This document shows positions 34,901-49,900 of a stretch of 64,000 bases of DNA, piece after piece. Numbering within the stretch: the first letter of the stretch is position 1; every line of letters begins with the position of its first letter. The notes below the pieces were generated by a model that did not search any database, had not been told where the DNA came from, and worked only from the letters and a program-made list of their open reading frames with translations. The translations under genes were made by a program, and so were the position numbers. This stretch comes from Bradysia coprophila (Eukaryota; Arthropoda; Insecta; Diptera; Sciaridae): the NCBI RefSeq assembly GCF_014529535.1, contig NW_023503493.1:10758001-10822000 (forward strand). The letters are read 5' to 3'.

Positions 34901-37900
34901 TTGATATGCGTTGAAGTAATCTAAATATCGTGAACGGATTCGCGTAGACCACGAAAATGGATTTTCATATTAGAGAGATTGCGATTTTCTGTGATTTATT
35001 GGTTATTTCTCCATACATTTTGAACAGGTTGAAATTTATGCAAACGGAAAATTTCAATCCAATTTATGTTGTTCAATCCACATAAGATATCCACATTGTT
35101 GTGGATATCGGCTATCGCATGTGGAGCAAGTTAACAAGTTCGATTACAGACTACACTTACCTCAAAATACTCAGCAATTTTCATGCATAAGTTACTTGCT
35201 AACTGTTTTGAGGAAAGTGTAATGACGTCAACTTACGTCAATCTATACGGTTATACGATACAATTTTCTGGGACTTACGCTATCTGCTCGATAATTAATT
35301 CGAACAGATCAAATACCTGCTTTCAAATATAGCATTGTACCCTCATTCGTAGATTGTAGTAGGGTAATCGTATCAATCCTCGGACAAGAATGAATCATTG
35401 GACACGTATTGTTGTTTCATTCTCTTTGGTAGAAATATGTAAACCAAACTACTGAATACTACGATTCAGTCATCTGCAGTCGACTGCAACGACAGATATA
35501 ATTGGTTGACAATGCATAGAACAAAAGAAGTAACAGATTTCATAGTTGTTGATATGTTTGTCGTCCGTTAAAGGTTATTACACGTCACTATTAATCACCA
35601 CGAATCACTAATACGTTACAAGAAAAAATCATAATTTCCTCAACACACCTTCGATTCGGCGTAACTGAATCTGTAATGTATTTAGAAGAAAGAAAAAACA
35701 ACGCACCGAAGCGAACATTACGGATTTTAGATCTATTTTGAGATTCCTTCTGCCTGCCAAAAAAACAACGCAAAGAATTATATTGGGTTGAACAGAACGT
35801 TTAATTAGCGTTTGGAATAAAACTAATTCAAATGGAGTCGGATATTGTGTTGTCTTGAGTTGTGTGGTGAAACCGTTCGGAAAGTTTTTCACGTTTCATT
35901 AAGAGAAACAGAGCCATATTATGTTAAGCGATGATGGTATGCCGGTGCGGGACATAATGCAGAAGGTTTTTTTAATTTGATTTCAAGATAATTTAGAGAA
36001 TGGATGAGGGGTGCTAGTAGACAAAATTACGAAATTAGTTAGGCTGATATTCAATCTAGACATTATTTCGATTTCGATACATAATAGGACACAGTTCCCT
36101 TCAGTGCACAGATGTAACTGAATTCTACTGTTTTTTCTATAAACAAATAATGGAAACGTTACATGGATCGTTTGACTTAAATTTCCATGGAAATTAAATG
36201 GTAAACGACAAATTTCCCGTTTTCCCTTAGGTCCAAAATGTTCTATCGGAAAAACAATCTACTGAAATCTAGAGAAAAATTCAATTTCTCGGTTTCACCA
36301 ACCTTTTTTTTGGCATGATGTCAAAATGTGTATAATGCGAGTGAGTAATGCTGGTGTTTGTGTATACACAAAAAAAATGAAGTGAAAAATGTTTAAATTT
36401 ATCTAAAATTAGCTTCGTCTTCGTCAGAATCGAAAAGCACATGTGCATCATCGTGTGCAAAGGTTAAAATTTTCTTACATATATGCTGTAAGTAGTAACC
36501 GTAAACACTTCACCTCTATTTTATAATACACAACGTTTTTCAGTTAAGTTATCGGTGATGTCATGATAGAGGAGCATATACAAAATTGTGCGTTAACACA
36601 GTCTGTCGAAAAGTGTAGTTGTTGATGTTGGTGTTTATTTAAGTTAATCATTTTTTCTGGTCTGGTTTTATTTTTGGTAGAATCCTTGAATTTAGGCGAA
36701 AGGATGTTTGTGCTGTAACACAGTTGAAAGAAATTAGTTCCAATGATTTATATAGACACTAGGGACGCCCAAGGTACTCGAAAATGATTTGAACAAAAAT
36801 TTGGAAAGATAGGAAACAGTTAAATAAATATTTTAATGACCGAGATGTTGGAATAGAATGTCTTTTCTTTTTTGTATCATGTGTACTGGGCTAAAGCTGT
36901 TTAATCAGAATTCAAATTTTCCGAATTAAAATTCGCTTAACCTTCACGCTTGACAACAAGATAGACATCGAATCTGGTAATTGATTTAACCTAGATATTT
37001 CCAAACAGATTCTTGTAGTTCATTTGTTTAACCATACATTTTGCTGTATAAAACGACGTTATTTAGAACTCATCGTTTATTTTTGTCGTCGTTGTCATCA
37101 ACAGATGTTGTGACTGTACCTACAAGGATTTATAGATATATAGATTTAAAGGCTAAACAGTAAACAATTCCCTTGTAATAGAATTGTAAGTCAGTTATTA
37201 CTTCGTGTGTGCTGGCGAAGAACTCGGACAAGAATGAGTCGTCTGACACCAATTGTTCTCTGATTTCATTCATTTACCCTACCTCTTTTTATCTGATTTT
37301 GTTAGCGGGAAAAAAATAGCAAACGAATCATGCAATGGCCTGAAATGAAAAGTAGTAATAGATTCGATAATTATGCCGTGAACCAGCACAGTAAAAACAT
37401 ACTTATTTTGGCAACTTACGGCCAATGCAAATTTTTAGTTGTCATGCCGTCAGTGCGCTGAAAATTAAAAATTCTGATACAGTCAACGTCAGTTGAATTT
37501 AGACATTTGGTTCAGCTGTTTATCAGCTGGTTCACACATACAAACAAAATTTCTTATACGGATGAATTACAGTGTGAAATTCGACATGTTTTCTGATTCA
37601 GGATTTGTTGTGGTTTGTAAATGATTCCACAAAAATATCATTTAGCAAATGAAAATGTATTTTTTTAGTATTTCATTCGTGATGCGTGCGCGTGACTAAC
37701 AAATATTCAGAAAACAAGAATCTAGCTTTTCATTTGTTTAACGAAATACTTGTGGAATCAATTTCAAATCAAAACAACATCCAAATCAGATCTCACTTCT
37801 AATTTTTCTCACTTTTCTCTCCCTGTACTTACACGCATGTGGTAGTGGCAAAACCTTATAATAACGTATGAGCAGTTTTGTTTCTATAAGTGTAACAGCT

Positions 37901-40900
37901 GAGAAACAGCTGAAGCAAATTCATGTCGCAATTTCACTTACGTTTACTGTACTGCAACGTTAAGATTTTTTTCTTAAAATAACGCCTTATGTCGAAAAAT
38001 AGTCAATTCTCGCAAGCGACAGAGACTGGGATGAAGATCGAAACGTAATATTTGGAAAATTATGAGATTGACTGAGTGACTCAGGATTGATGGGTATGGC
38101 TTTGTGAAAATCGATGAATGGGAATGATTGGAAACTTTAACGTTACATAAACTTTGTTTTATCAGAATTAAAAAAAAAACCTTCGAATCTACATCCATAT
38201 CGGCACAACCTTCAATAAATCGTACAGTTGGTTTTTATTTGGTGAATGCATCGTACAAATAAAATAATTCACCAGAAATTCTACAAAATAAAAATAAATT
38301 TTATTATTTCATAGCACCATATATGGCATGTGGTTTTTATTTAGTAGTTCCAATAAATGTTGTCTGGCTGTATATTACATTATGAGTGATTCGATAATAA
38401 ATCGTTACGACAATGAAAGAAAACGACCGATGACTGTCGTCCTCTTCTGTTTACTTTCGTTGGTTTTATTAATTCGAATTGAACTTCGTAGAACATTAAA
38501 ATTCGATAACAAAAATTAATTTACAAAAAGTCGAAAAATAAAAATTTAAATTCTTTCTCATTTATTTTACAGGGTAATTGTAGGTGCTCCACAAGCCGAC
38601 AACTCGGTATTTCAACCGAATGTTATTCGAGGCGGTGCGGTATACAGATGTGACATAGCTGACGACAATCGTTGTTCCATCATTCCGTTCGATCAAAATA
38701 GTAAGCGTTTTTGAATCCTTTAACATTGGAAATTCATTTTTGTTTTCTCTTGATTTTGTTGTTTTATTCATGATATTCCAAAAAGTCATGTGGTCCATTC
38801 ATTCATTTTCCATTAAAACAAAAATAAACAGAAGAATAATTCGTTCATACCACAAGACACCTACTACAAAAAAAAAAAAATTAATGATACAATATATACG
38901 TACGACCTACACGAAATAAACGAATATGACGAAATCTCGTATAAATGCAGACTTTCAATAACAAACATATGGTGTGGTGTGTTTGGTTTTTGTTTGATTC
39001 ATTGAATGATTTCTTAAGAAAAATTGAACAACAAGGTATTTAGTGCGCGGTTGGCTACAAAATCGGATTCAGATAAATTTGTAAATTGATCGTACACGTA
39101 CAATTGTAACGTTGTTATATTGAGGTATACCATGTAATTCGACGGAAACCTCGACAGTAGAAACTCATTTTAAAGCAATCCGAAAATGGTTATCCGAGAA
39201 TGAAATATAATGTTGAGGGTGGTAGACAAGACAATAAAATAATTTGTTTTATTGAAAATCAGTATTGTGCACGATCGTGCGATTGGAAGTTACTTAGTTT
39301 TAGCAGGATACTCAAGCATCCGCAATTATTTATTAAGTTGAAAATTGAAATTTATTATCGGTGTTAGCGGATAGATCGACACAAAGCCTGGTCCGTAACA
39401 AGTTGGTGCTCAAAGAGGGTAGCTCCTTAGAACGTAGCTCCTTAGAATTGTTTACATACTGGAGCTACGTGGGTCGTTGTAATCGATATATTTTTTACGG
39501 AAAATAAATGAAATGAAAGTGGGTCGGGGACGCTAGAAAATATTCACGCTAATAGGGTGCCTTTGTGAATATTTTCGGTGAATCCTTTGAGCAGTTACAA
39601 GAGCTACAACAAAGTATAATGCATTCAGTTAGGAGTCTAATGTCATTTATTTTAGAGTACTTTCAACTCGATTAGAGACGGTTTATATTAAAGTTGGCTG
39701 CAAGGTCTTAAGAAATCCGAAGAAAATTACTTTGCCTATCTAGTGCAACATTCCGTCTTCATCACTCATATCCGGCACACTATAGACTCGTGCTATGCTA
39801 TAGCCTCCTCGGCTCTGGCTTGTCTTGGCAATAATTTTGGTAAAATTTCTACTATTTTCTCTAAGCATTGGTCAGCCTTATCAGAATACAAGCATTTCAC
39901 AAGTGCAAGGGAATCTGTTATTTCTTTTGAATACTGTCGATTCGATAGCTGCGCAATCTTTTACTTCATTATTTTCAACATACATTTTGCTATATAAGAA
40001 GACAGAATTAATCCGATTTAATCGGATTTTTTTAAGACAACAGATGGCATAGTCCTAATTAATCCGAGTTCATCGGATTTTTTTGTCGTCAACAGATGGC
40101 ATCCATCTGCAAAAAAATAACTTAGGTCGTCTCAGGGCCTATTTTTGACAAATTGACAAAAATTTCCAAAAATTGCGAACGTCCAAAAACCGTATTTTTC
40201 CACCATTTCGAACGGAAATTTTTGGCAAAAATAGGGCCCTGGGTCGTCTTTAGATCAGTGGTCTTGAAAATTGGTATCAATATTTATAAGGCGCTCAATA
40301 TATGTAAATCTGTCGAGCCATCGACGATTTCCTTGTTTCAATAGATGCTGTCGACAAAATTAATATGTTGTACTAATCCACAGAACATTGATAATGACGT
40401 AGTCTTGAATGACTCATTAGCAGAAGGTAATAAGAATGTTTGATAAGGATGCGAAAGAAACGGAATTTCGGATATCGTTTGGTTATCAGCTAGTACAACA
40501 ATTGATATCTTTTACATCTCTATTGTCCATAAGAGATTTATTTACGTTTGAGGGAAGGTAAACCTTTTTCGACTATATCCATCTGTTTATCTATGACGAT
40601 GACAAAAATTGGCGATTAAACCTTGTGAACCTTTGTAATAAGAAGTCATTCATAAATGACGTCCTCACTGTTTTGTGATCTGCGACATATCCTCCCCAGC
40701 GTCCAATTCCGCTTACCTTCATTAAAACAGACGGTCACTTTCGGAAACCCCTGCTTCCCCTTAAAAAAAGAAGAAAATTCAAGGAATCTACGACAAGATT
40801 CTATTCCAATAATTTGTTTTTATTACATATCCAAATTTTTCATAAACGATAGGTGATAGGTAATTGACTAACGAATCAGCGTCGGTTGACGTAGACTATT

Positions 40901-43900
40901 ATTACTTACATTAATAACTCAACTACTTAGAATTATGTGACCAACTCAATTCACCTTTAATTTATGAGAATATGACGAATCTACTAAGCACAATGCAAAG
41001 CAGTTTTTTTATTGGTAAACAATATTTGAATTTTTTGCTGGATATCGTATATGGCTAGACTTCACCTGTAGAACTACATCCAGTTTTATTTTAGAATTTA
41101 CACCCTCTCACTAATGTTGGACGTCATTTATGAATAGCCCCCCAAAAACATTTCATCCCATTAATCTTTTGAAAATATTCAGATCAGAAGAAGTAACAGA
41201 CCCAATATTTATACTTGTGATATGTTTGCTGTTTGCGAAAGGCTATAATCATAACTGATCAGATACTCGATTATTATCCTCAATGGTTTCTTTCTAAGTG
41301 CATGCAATTACCAGATGATTAATTTTTATTGTAGATACATTCTCAACTAAGCATTCGACAATGATTAGTCTTTCTTGCATACTTTATCTTTATTAAAATT
41401 TATCTAATTCGATGTTATATTATTTGACCTAAAATGCAAATTATTTTTATCTGTTTTCATGAAACTTTAAATGTATTTTCGTGCATTTCTTCGAAAAGAA
41501 AACAAACATCAATCCGGCCAGTCGGATGAAATCAACATTTTATTTCTGAGTAGGATGACCCGTCTGATGTGTGTTGTTTTTTTATAGTTAGTATGAATAT
41601 ATAAATCTCGTTATGTATGCATGCAGGTATACATTTGAAATTCGTATCACATGCATCATAAAATTTGAATGCCGAATTTTTTATTATGTTTAAGAATGCT
41701 GAAACGGTGTGGTTGATTATAATAAAATGTTGATAAATCGTATGCAAATATTGTGTTGGTGGATTAAATTCGTTGAATTGTTAGCGGCTCCGAATAATAA
41801 CCGAATGGCGATAGGGTTTTTGGTTTCAAAACGTTAAATTTAATTAATATTACTCTCTGGCCACATAAATTGTATGGCCGGATTATTGATTTTTGTTTAG
41901 CCGTTTTAATGAACCTCATCCGGAAGGATATTCGATGTTTGGTTAACCGTCTAGACAAAGATTGTGTTGCGTTTATGGTTTGTTGTTATTAGGGAGATAA
42001 CAATGTTTTGCTTCGCTTACATTGTTTTCTCTTCTACATGAACCCTTCATGAACAGACAAGCGCAAAATGTGGCTCGTGACCTTTTTCAACATTTTATGA
42101 AACTCATTTTCGTCAACGCTCACGGGTCGTCGTGATCTCTCAACCATCATGGCATATTTTCAGGAATTTAAATCTTAAAAATTCCTTAATTTGTAAATTC
42201 ATAAATTTAGGAATTTTAAGAATTTTTTTAAGAATTATATGAAATTTTTAGGAATCAAATTACGAAATCTTTTACTTCGTTAGTTTACTCATATATTCTA
42301 CTATGGTCTATTCAGTCAATCGAAATTTCCAATCAAATTACTTAAATTTATATTAACAGTGAGATTATGGTAGGACTAAACGATCGTCCCACCTCGCAAG
42401 GCTTGAGTACGCTCCAATTTTAAGCAAAAAACAATTTAAATAAAACAAACTGAAGAAGCTTGCAAAGAAACATTAAACAAAAGAGATTTCACCAGATAAG
42501 TATCTGCGACCTGCTACTTCCTTGCGGGCGAGTGCACCATGCATCATCGTACAATATAAAGAGAACAATTAACTTTTATTAAAACAATATACAATTACTC
42601 ATTTACATAATACGACGGAATAATATAAATATTTTTGATTTAATAATGCATTGAACGTAACGTTTTGTGTATTGTTATGAAGACAGTTCGGTGTCTTTTC
42701 TCTAGCAGTAGTTTTTTTTGATTTCGTGTAGCACAGTCGTTATACACCGAGTAGGTAGGCTGCCCAAAAACATATATTATTCCGATTGTGACCACCAACT
42801 ACGAATCACGATCATTGTTTTTCAAATGAAAATTGTGATAAACATTCGTAGATAAAATTTCAAGTGGAATTAAATGTAAATGACGGTTTCATACCATCGA
42901 AAGATTGCAGTGAGTCTGCTCAAGATTAAAATGATACTGCAAATAATTTTAGAAACGGATTATTCAGGCAGATCTTTACAAGAACATTTTCTAACACCAA
43001 AACTTCATTCACAAAACCGAAGTTTTTGAGAGAGCTTAAACGTCCATTTTTTCCTCGAAGCCCATAAATGAGCCTATTGACTTTCAAGATAATCAAGGCC
43101 TTTTCGTGCTTTTAACATCTATCACAGAAGTTTGAAAGTCATCTGCTTTCATAAAGGATAAAAGCAGAAAAGTCAATTTGAATTTTTCGGTCGATAGCAA
43201 ATACAAAATTAACTGTAGCTACACATAGCATTGCGAAAAATACATCATTCGTTTGTGATTTCTACTTCCTCTTCGAATTTGGCTTCTTTAGTGCAATTAA
43301 AATTGTCACAGATGGTCAGTTTATCACCAGAAGTCAACCCTGCCCTACAACGCATAAAAAACTTAGTGCAAATGAGATCCACCATTTGAGGGGGGATTCA
43401 CTCAAAATCTTGCATCTCTTTTGCACTAACTGTTTTATGCGAAGGCCAGAACTAGTCTCTGACGTCTTTTCAACTAAACATTTTAAGGAGATGCTAAATC
43501 TATTACTTCATTGGATTTAACTTACAGTTTGCGATGTAAGATTTCATTCACCAGATATATTCAGACCCAATGAATGGAGCAGATTCTATATAATTTAACT
43601 GATGATATGTTTGACGTCTGTGAGTTGAACATTATGTATTCCGTACTGTACATTGTTCGTGTAAAAATTTCAACAACAAAACTTCAATTCATAAACATAT
43701 AAATCGCAACCACGACCTTCATTCAACACTTTAATTTTAAGTAAGTCAAATTCATCACGACTGATGCAGAGTGTTGTTGCTGGTATATTATAATAAGCCA
43801 GACGAATAGCAGCATAATATTGTTTTAAATACATTTACATAACACGATCAATTAAATGCATCTTCAAACCACTTAAAGTGTTGTTAAATAAGTTAATTTT

Positions 43901-46900
43901 TATTCTTCATTGGACTCATTTTCGTTTCAACACATCCAATATTTCCATATGCTGATCAATTTTAATAAAAAAAATTACGATTGACACAGAAATAAAAATG
44001 TTTTTTGGGTAGCACCATATAAAAAGTGGCTGTAGTGAAGACATCTGTTTTTATTAATTTAAGATAAATCGAAGTCATTTCTATGTTATCTTTTGCGTTT
44101 CATCGCGGTGCAATTTGTGATACCAATCTCTTCATTTAAAGTCCATTTACATTTGAATCGTTTTTTATTGGCTCAACTAATTTCTTTCCTTTTAAGTAAA
44201 TCGCATCGCTTAGGTTCAGTCGTGTAAAAAATGTGCGTCACAAAAACGGCCTATTTTTCGGATTTTTAAAAAAAATACTTTTAATAATTTTATAAATTAA
44301 ATTCTTAAAATTTTAAGAATTTAGGAAAATTATTAAGAATTTTAGGAATTCAATTCTTGTAATTCTCAACATTCTTAAAAATTATTCTTGACTTTTAGAA
44401 TTTTTGAAAAAATTCAGATTTTTTAAGAATTTAAGAATTTAAATTCCGGAAAATAGTCCCTGCACAAAAAATGCCAACTTAAATAAGTTCATAGACAATG
44501 TCAGGCAATCGGAGAAAAACATTAAACGGTAGGCACCTAGAAGGTGGGATGTTACGCTATTATAACTGCAGCAGTGCATACATATAAATTATAACATGAA
44601 GCTCGAAACAAAGTCATAAGTTGTACATGCAACTAATCCAATATATATTTCATGCTGAACACCGGATGATGTTTTATTATTATTCAAAAAAAAGAACGAA
44701 ATAATGAACCATCAACCATAACCATATATCATAAAATGAAAAAGTGATTTAAATGGTGCCGAAAGACAAAAGGCGCTTATGTGTGTGCTCCAAGTGAGCT
44801 GGAGAGTAAAATATTAATAATTTTTCTTTTGTTATTGTCGCACGTTTCATGAATAAAATTATTGTGTTGAGACGTTTGAATCGTTTTCAAATAAACAAAC
44901 AGATGTTGGGCAGACCATTGTTTAGGAAATGACCTAAGGCCAGGGCTTATTATTCGGAATTCTAATTCTTGAAAATTCTTAAAAAATTTTGAAAACCTTT
45001 GAATCTGAAAATTTTAGGGAATTTGTACTCCAAAATTTCTTAAAAAATTCGTGAAAAATTCCTAAAAAATCCCAAATATTCTCAAACATAAAATGAAAGC
45101 AAAATAAAATGATCGATTCTGGTTTTTGACAATCGAAATTCAATTGTCAAAAACCAGACTCGATCATTTTATTTTGCTTTCATTTTAAGAATGTTTAGAA
45201 ATTCAAGAATTCACAAAATAGGAAAAAACTTTCGATCAATAAGCCCTGTCTGAGAATAATATGTGGCTTCATTTTTAAGAATTGAGAAACAATATTCGTG
45301 GCGCGTCAGTAATATTCGAATTGATGTGATACCACCAAGAAAGTTTGAACTAGAACAATTGTCGTTCTGGTTCAATAAATAAAAGTTCATCAGCCGTTTC
45401 AAACAGCTTTGCAATGCAAAGTTTGCATAGGGGCTTTTAAAAATCCGGCTTTAGGCAGCCAGTCCCACCCTACAGATAACTTATTCCATATTTTCACTAA
45501 AAGTCCTCCAATTTGCAGGAATGAGAAAATATGAATAACAAACCGACCTCAGTTCCATGTACTTAACGACTTGGTAATTGGTCACATTTAATGACATTTT
45601 AGTTGGTTTTACCTACAACGCCTCATATACTTACAGTGCACACCTTTCACGTAGTTGGGTAGCAGATTTCTTCAGTAAACTTAATCACAATCGGAAAACT
45701 AGGAAACGTTCTAACTACAAAATATTGACCTTCCTATCTGGAATTGTTATTATTATTGTTGCAGAACAGAGCCAGTATACTAATACAAATCACCATTGAT
45801 AAAATTTGAAGTAAGATCTGGTCTTGTTTGTGGGGCAATTCAATTCGAAAGAATTACTATGAGAGCCTCACAGTCACAGAAACGACAATTTATAAATAAA
45901 ATACAAAACTTGATCGCCTAAACAGAGTGATATTCACAAATTGCTCATTTTATTTATCAATGAAACTGTGTGGGATGAAAGCGAAAACATGAAATATTTA
46001 ATGATGATGATGAAGCTAACTGAATATATAACCACGTAATATACGTTCGGATGATCGTTCACGATTAGTAATATGGAATTCAAACACTATAATACGAAAG
46101 CCATATAACCAATGGATTCTTCAAAGTAAGTTTGCTGTTTGTACGATTTTAATATTATTGTTTGTACAGCAACGATAGAAGTTATTTTGTCCAAATAAAA
46201 TTGATTCAAGATTGCTGTACAGGCTGACGTTAAGAAATCATTCGTAAATAAATAAAGTGAAACGGAGAAAAACCTCTGCGCAAAACATTTCTGACAAATT
46301 AATTTTTTTTCAATTTCTGCATTAATGATGCACTTCATCCATGATCAAATCGATAAAAATGAATGAAATTTCAATTATCATTCAAAAGAAAATTAGAATC
46401 GAATTTCAAGGTTGCATGGAGATAAGTTGCGAGAAGAAGAACCGATATATAATGCGATACACACCGGAATAGATCATAAATGTGTGATCAATGAAGAAAC
46501 CGGTTTTAAATTTAACAAAATTGTGGATTTTAGTTAACGTGTGAACATCGTTCCGCGCTTATATTGTTTATCCGACTCATTTGTAGTAGATGGTTTGAGT
46601 TCATAAGTTATTGAGATGTGTTTTTATTATGAATGGGACTGTGATCTTTCTGGTCCATTCGATCATGATCATGGAAGAGCAGGATGTTTGTATTGATAAC
46701 AACAGCTTAATTTTTGACCTTCCAAAACTCTAATCAATCTATCTACGGAATAAGCGATGACCTGGCTAGGGAACTCTAATACACCTTAGGGTGCAACCCT
46801 TGAAGCCAGTAATATTTTACATTTTGCTATTGAAAAACGATTTCAGAACGCCCAGCTTAAGATACTAGCTACGGTGCTACTAGAAATTACGCTGAAGCAA

Positions 46901-49900
46901 AGACTTTAGTAACCTGAACTAATCACCGTTAAGCGAGTAGCAAATGTGGGAATTATTTCGGTCAGACGATTAACAATTGCATTGTATCGAGTAACAATGA
47001 TACGTTGAAGTGATAAGAAGCAAAACTGAAATCTGAATAAATTATTTTTATCGAAACCGGGAACGATTTGAGTTTCCATTTATCTAATCATTCCTACATG
47101 GGGGCTCGTCCGAAATCGACATTCCTACATAAAGACTAGTATCGCAAATAACAATAGGCGGTCAAAATCTGAATATGATCGTTATAATCTCGATTATAAC
47201 TTTGAAAAAAAAAAAATCTTTGAAAATTATGTCGAGGTTTGTTCATACTTTGGTACGATTTTCGGATACAAGTATTTTTCTTGGACGACTCACGAAAATC
47301 CAAAATATCTGAAGTAAAAAACCAGTAGTTGAAATACATCACAGTTTTCCCAGCTAAAAATACCATAATCATGATCATGTTCATTGTCTTCATTCATTCA
47401 TTTTTTATAGTGAACAACTTGAACAGAATTTTAAGTTAAATAATCTCTATCAAATCTAGGACTAAATCCATGCATTATTCAATTGAATGGTTGGTACTAT
47501 ATATTTATAAGGATTAGTAAATCAATTGTCAATGATTTGTAGAGAAAATCATTCACTTAAATTTTCACACTTATTGTTAGTTGAGGTTCAAACTACTTTA
47601 GAAAATATTGTCACATCTCCAAAATGAACTCACCTGTGGGTTGTTGATAAATGTGAAATAGTTACACTTTCGCGCATGGTAATCGTACGATCGTATAAAG
47701 ATGTGTGATCAGTTTTGTTTGTATGAGTGGATCAGCTGAAAAACAGCTGAAAGTCTAAATTTCAATGTTCCTATTCATGTGACACAATTTTCGGAGCAGA
47801 AGTAAGACCTCTAGCATAATGTGCATTTTCATTTTAAAATTTAATGTAGCACACAAGTCACGTCACGTCAATTCTACTTTTTTTTTTAAAACTATATCAC
47901 CAACTAGTAGTGTTATGTAGTAAAGATTTTTCAAAAAAAAAGAATCGATCGGAAACGGCTTCGATATTTTAATGACGTCTGATGTGATGAATAGCTATCA
48001 CGTTTCGGTCGGCCAGATGATTGGAACCTATTTCATTAATGTGAGTAAGTAAGTGAGTAAGTGCTATGGAAAATTCTATTTTCTATCGCGAAAAGCTCGC
48101 GAAGGTGTAAGTTTGATAGTGCCAATAAACTTTATCGGCTCTATTTCGGTTGCATTAAAATTGTATCAATAGTCAAAGTGAATTTTTTCAACGAATCTCC
48201 AATCGGATTTGACTTTTACACATAGTGACCTAGCAAACCACGCTTTTTAGTGTAGTTCTCACCGAGGGGGTAAGCACTTTGATTAATCACTGGCCAATCA
48301 CCGGCTAATCAGGTTAATTAAAAAATCGTGCGTGTGCTTACTCCATCAGTTCTCACATCCTCACTGTTATCTTTTTTATGGTTTAATTCTTTATCTTGTA
48401 GTACACCACTAAGTCTGAAGACATCGGACTTTTTTAGGCAATTTTAAAAATTTTCTTCTTCTTTCATTCCAATAAAGGTAATCAGTACAACGATAAGGGC
48501 GAACAGATTGATACGAAATCAGGTCAATGGTTTGGTGCGACTGTATCCAGTGCTGGCATCGGCGGACCTATAGTGGTAAGTAAAATTAACCGTTTTCATG
48601 GTTAAATCTGGCAATGTTTGCTGGAGGGTAACCGCATTATTTTTTTGTGTTATTGATACGGCTTAAATGTACAAAACCATTTATCGAATTACCGAATCCG
48701 TGTTGTTCAAACATGTTTAAACGAAACGAAATGCAAACAAACCCATAAAAATTTTCGTTTCCCCCAGTCTATAATATTGCATATTGTGTGTTGTTTTTAT
48801 GTGTATAGTCATTATAGCCGAGGCATATAGTCTTGATGCGGTCTCAAGCGATAAATTTCTTCTACACTTTTTTAATGTCGAGGAAAATGATTTCTTAAAT
48901 GACATTTAATACGAATTGGGTCATTTTAATGCAATGCTTTTGTTTACAACGTTACAATGTCTAACATTATATACCTACCGCATGATACGTTGATTGAGGA
49001 GCTGCTATAAAAGAATAGAGTGATTGCAGTCTCATTGATTATATTTTTCTGATTATATTACCATGGTATAGACTCGGGCGTTACACAGAGGGGAATACGA
49101 GGTTTGATTGGAATTTGTTTAGGGATTGACTTTTTGTTCGGCAACAATTGCTTCGCTTAGTGTCAGAATTGAAGGTAGGCAGAAGTAGCTTTTTAGAGGG
49201 AGAAGGTTTTTGTATGTCACATTTTGTAGATTTGATGCAGTTTTACGAACACTGGGGAGCCAATTCGTAATTTTTCGTCATCTCATCCCTCACTCTTTTA
49301 CCTTTTACCACAAATATTCCTACAAACAAAAGTTTCTACAGTGTCCACAAAAAGTCTGAAACCAAACTAATTCCACAGTGACTCCCGCTTTTTCTCTGTG
49401 TATGATGTATACACAGGAGACATACTGTTCGATGTGTAATAGGTATACGGCATGAGCAAACATGTAATTTTCGTTTTTAATTAAAAATTGTACTTTGTGG
49501 TTTCGATGCTAAAAGAATTAAATTTCATCATTTTTCCAATATGCACGCCACTTAGCAGCTTAAGTTTACCTAATTAAACACATCAGCGTTGTGTGGGAAC
49601 AATTTGAATTTTTTTCAGTTTTTTTGCTGTGTGGGCTGATTGGATTTTTTGTATGATTGAAAACGCATTCTGAATGTGTAAATTTTTGTAGCAAATGCAA
49701 AGTATCAGTTTTTCCGTTTCAGCTAACCAAACAAGCAAACAGTAGATTCGTGTGATAAAACGTTTAAGAATTTTTATTTCGAAAAAATAGGTCGTAATCA
49801 AAGGTTAAGTTTATATATCACTCAAGTGCGGCTTGACTATAGTCAGAGCAATGCTCATTGCAATCCAAGAAAATCACTAATTAGGCCACGAACACGACAA

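Larger units (their letters stand above)
38701..48477 (+). other. Integrin intron 2 (9.8 kb)
   Basis: Bounded by gtaagc and aaag. It contains hAT-like MITEs at 40133-40241 and 44247-44462, a possible third at 44941-45248 with a strong hairpin inside, a small element at 48263-48347, a tandem duplication near 40007-40105, a foldback at 43350-43441, and AT-rich TTAAGAATTT-type sequence near 42150-42280. No exon with integrin homology was found. Confidence 0.6.
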
